This document shows, piece after piece, positions 61,942-64,000 of a DNA stretch of 64,000 nucleotides (position 1 is its first letter; the number at the start of each line of letters is the position of its first letter). The notes beneath the pieces were generated by a model that did not search any database, was not told the origin of the DNA, and saw nothing but the letters and a program-made list of their open reading frames with translations. The position numbers were made by a program, and so were the translations under genes. The DNA is from Hyperoplus lanceolatus (taxonomy: Eukaryota > Chordata > Actinopteri > Uranoscopiformes > Ammodytidae): assembly GCA_026929865.2 (NCBI GenBank), contig CM049398.1, forward strand, positions 26,222,501 to 26,286,500, written 5' to 3'.

Positions 61942-64000
61942 GCAATAACAAGCTTAATCGATGTGCCTTTTTGTGTCATATCAATAAATAATTGTGAGAT
62001 ACTTTTTGCTTTTTTACTGTCTAATTGATAATTTCCTACATTCAAACGACATCACTGCAGCACACATTCTGATAGTCCAGGTTGACAGCTATGCATTATA
62101 GGGGTGATGAATGCAATCTTAATAAGAGAATAAATCCAGGCAAACCAAAACATCTCAAAAATGGCTTAGGGCTCAGAGTTTAAAAGGATGGTACAAGCTC
62201 TTAAGGGATGCACTGTGCACAATGTGTATATACATAGTTAAATAATATATATTATATTTGCAGGTGAGTCTAAAAAGCTGGGTGAAAAAGAAAGGCAGAC
62301 GGGGACAATGGAGGAGCAAACTTTCAAGCTATTGAGAATTTTCTTTTGGATTTGAATGCATAATGCTAGGTGATATTATTTGAACATTACAAATACATGT
62401 ATATAGGGTAATTTGAAGGAAACAAATACGATTTCTAGCATTTCTTACTTGTTGTTTAAAGGCCTTTAAGTGCTCAAGTTTATTACAGAAAATACAGGTA
62501 GACCAAGTGAGCGAGGAAAGAGAAGTGACAGAGAAGCAAGGAGAACAAGAGAGAGATGGTGCAGTGGTAGATCCTGAGAGGTGTTTTGCCCATGAATGCA
62601 GGAGATTTCATTTTTGAACAAAGTGTTTTGTGTAAAAAACAGTTTGTAGTGTTTTGAAAGAAGTGTGTTGGAGAATTTCAAACACAGTGCAAAGCACATA
62701 TTGTGTTTGTAGGGTTGGTGCTTGTGTTTAGGGCATGGTCACCAAAGTTAGAGGGTGTGATGCTTTGGGCATAGCAACCACTATTAGTGTTTAAGCATTA
62801 GGCAAAAATCTGTAAATAAATTGTGCAAATTATTTTTGCGTTGTGGCATTTTTTGTTTAAATATTAATTTCTATACAAAAATGTCAAAATCTGTAAGACA
62901 CAAAAGGCAAAGTTACAACACCAATAATCCTATCTACAGTAATACACAGGACTGTGTGAATAGGATTTAAGTGCATATTCTCCTCTCAAAGTGCACCAGA
63001 TTCATGGATTCCAATGTACATGATACAACAAAAGTTCGGCCGGGGGGGGCATGCCCCCGGACCCCCCCTAGAGGGTTCGGGGACCACAGCACTGCTGCTG
63101 AAAAAAAATCCTGCGGGAAACACTGTAGTCTACATTCTCGTTTTGTAACTGTTCTCTGGAAGCACAATACAACACTCAAGGTCTCAATATAATACATGTG
63201 GTCAAAGTGAGTTTTATCTGACCATGAATTCCTGATTATGTGTCTCCACACTAAATTATTCCCTCTAGTGATACATGCTACATCTATTAAAAATGTACTT
63301 TAAGAAGTTATAGGGCATGTCCACTCGGGAAGACTACTGTTTCTAAAGCACAGTCTCAGTTCAGATAGAAGGTATTTCCGTGCTATGACTTCTCTTTTAA
63401 CACCTGTATAAGGTACAATTCTTAATGATTTGTTCAATAGTTTGTACAATTAAACTGCATGCATCATCTAATTGGTTTGTTTAAATTATTGTTCTAGCAG
63501 AAGTTGATGTTAAAGCTTTTTTTAACACCAGTTAGCCGCTGGCTAACATTCATTTATTGTACATTGAAAACTCCTGATTACATTTTCACAATCTAATATT
63601 ACCAAATGTTTTCTATTCAATCCATTTGTTATTGTCTACTTTACACATTTTGAAATAGCTTTTGTTTTACCAGTGTTTGCTTTTATTTGTGCTATCTAGG
63701 TGTTGCTGCTGGTCAATACATGTAGTGCAAAACATAATGTAATACAATGCCTAAAAAATGTTGTCAAGTTGTGGATGTTTTAGATGAAGAACCACATGGA
63801 GTTTTAGATTTAACTTATATCCTCAACAGTACAGTACTGTGAGTTTTGACAAGTTTCTAGTCAATATATTTAAAGAGTGACCGATGTGAGGGCACACATT
63901 GTAATTGATGCACACAGTGTATTGTTTTGAGGCAACGGTACATGCGCCCACATGTTAACCCTGTTACCTGCTGTGGTCTGAAGTGCTCAGCTGTTGTCTT
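61942..64000. other. Right flank: no gene; one MITE-like terminus
   Basis: A GC-rich block with hairpin GGGGGGGCATGCCCCC (about 63044-63059) ends in CCTGCGGGAAACACTG (about 63109-63124), a terminus seen in fish hAT-type MITEs. Its left boundary is not evident. The rest is AT-rich DNA without recognised features. Confidence 0.4.

Overview
The window is genomic DNA from a teleost fish. It carries a vertebrate intestinal gene split by many introns. The introns are full of typical fish repeats: Tc1-like transposons, TTAA-flanked and Harbinger-like MITEs, LINE ends, tRNA-derived SINEs, a BEL/Pao LTR element and long (GT)n, (GA)n and (CT)n microsatellites. No prokaryotic features, tRNA/rRNA genes or CRISPR arrays were seen.

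The only clear host gene lies on the minus strand, from about 43.8 kb down to beyond the left edge. It encodes the N-terminal (isomaltase/maltase-type) half of an intestinal brush-border GH31 alpha-glucosidase, best matching sucrase-isomaltase and closely related to maltase-glucoamylase. Twenty-one coding exons (42673 to 3197) join in one continuous frame of 824 codons plus 1 nt. They encode a type II membrane anchor, one trefoil domain with all six cysteines, and a complete GH31 catalytic core with nucleophile Asp491 and acid/base Asp590. The 3' exons, and any second catalytic half, lie to the left of the window. A candidate 5' non-coding exon ends at 43801.

Insertions, left to right: a 2.2-kb piggyBac-like TTAA element (879-3096) containing LINE fragments in both orientations; converging CR1/L2-type LINE ends (3697-5525), one abutting a splice acceptor; a deleted Tc1-like element (9954-11207); TTAA and TAA MITEs (11318-11560, 26901-27639, 34516-35894); a 307-bp Tc1-type MITE (28773-29079); and a hAT-like repeat (30309-31382). 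Intron 1 holds a striking 4,033-bp element (37957-41989) with roughly 530-bp inverted repeats and a 6-bp target duplication. Its left repeat contains a 15-copy, 78-bp minisatellite, and its centre contains candidate coding exons behind an ETS-type promoter motif.

Right of the gene (44.8-58.9 kb) is a nest of transposons. A Tc1-like element (44782-47188) is broken by other repeats. A second Tc1-like element (50731-57919), with a frameshifted transposase, is split by a very young BEL/Pao element (50846-56389) with apparently identical 868-bp LTRs and one 1,219-codon ORF. That ORF keeps Gag and protease but has lost the RT/RNase H and integrase cores. The far right holds a Harbinger-like MITE (59034-60005), a TTAA MITE (61335-61937) and no recognisable gene.
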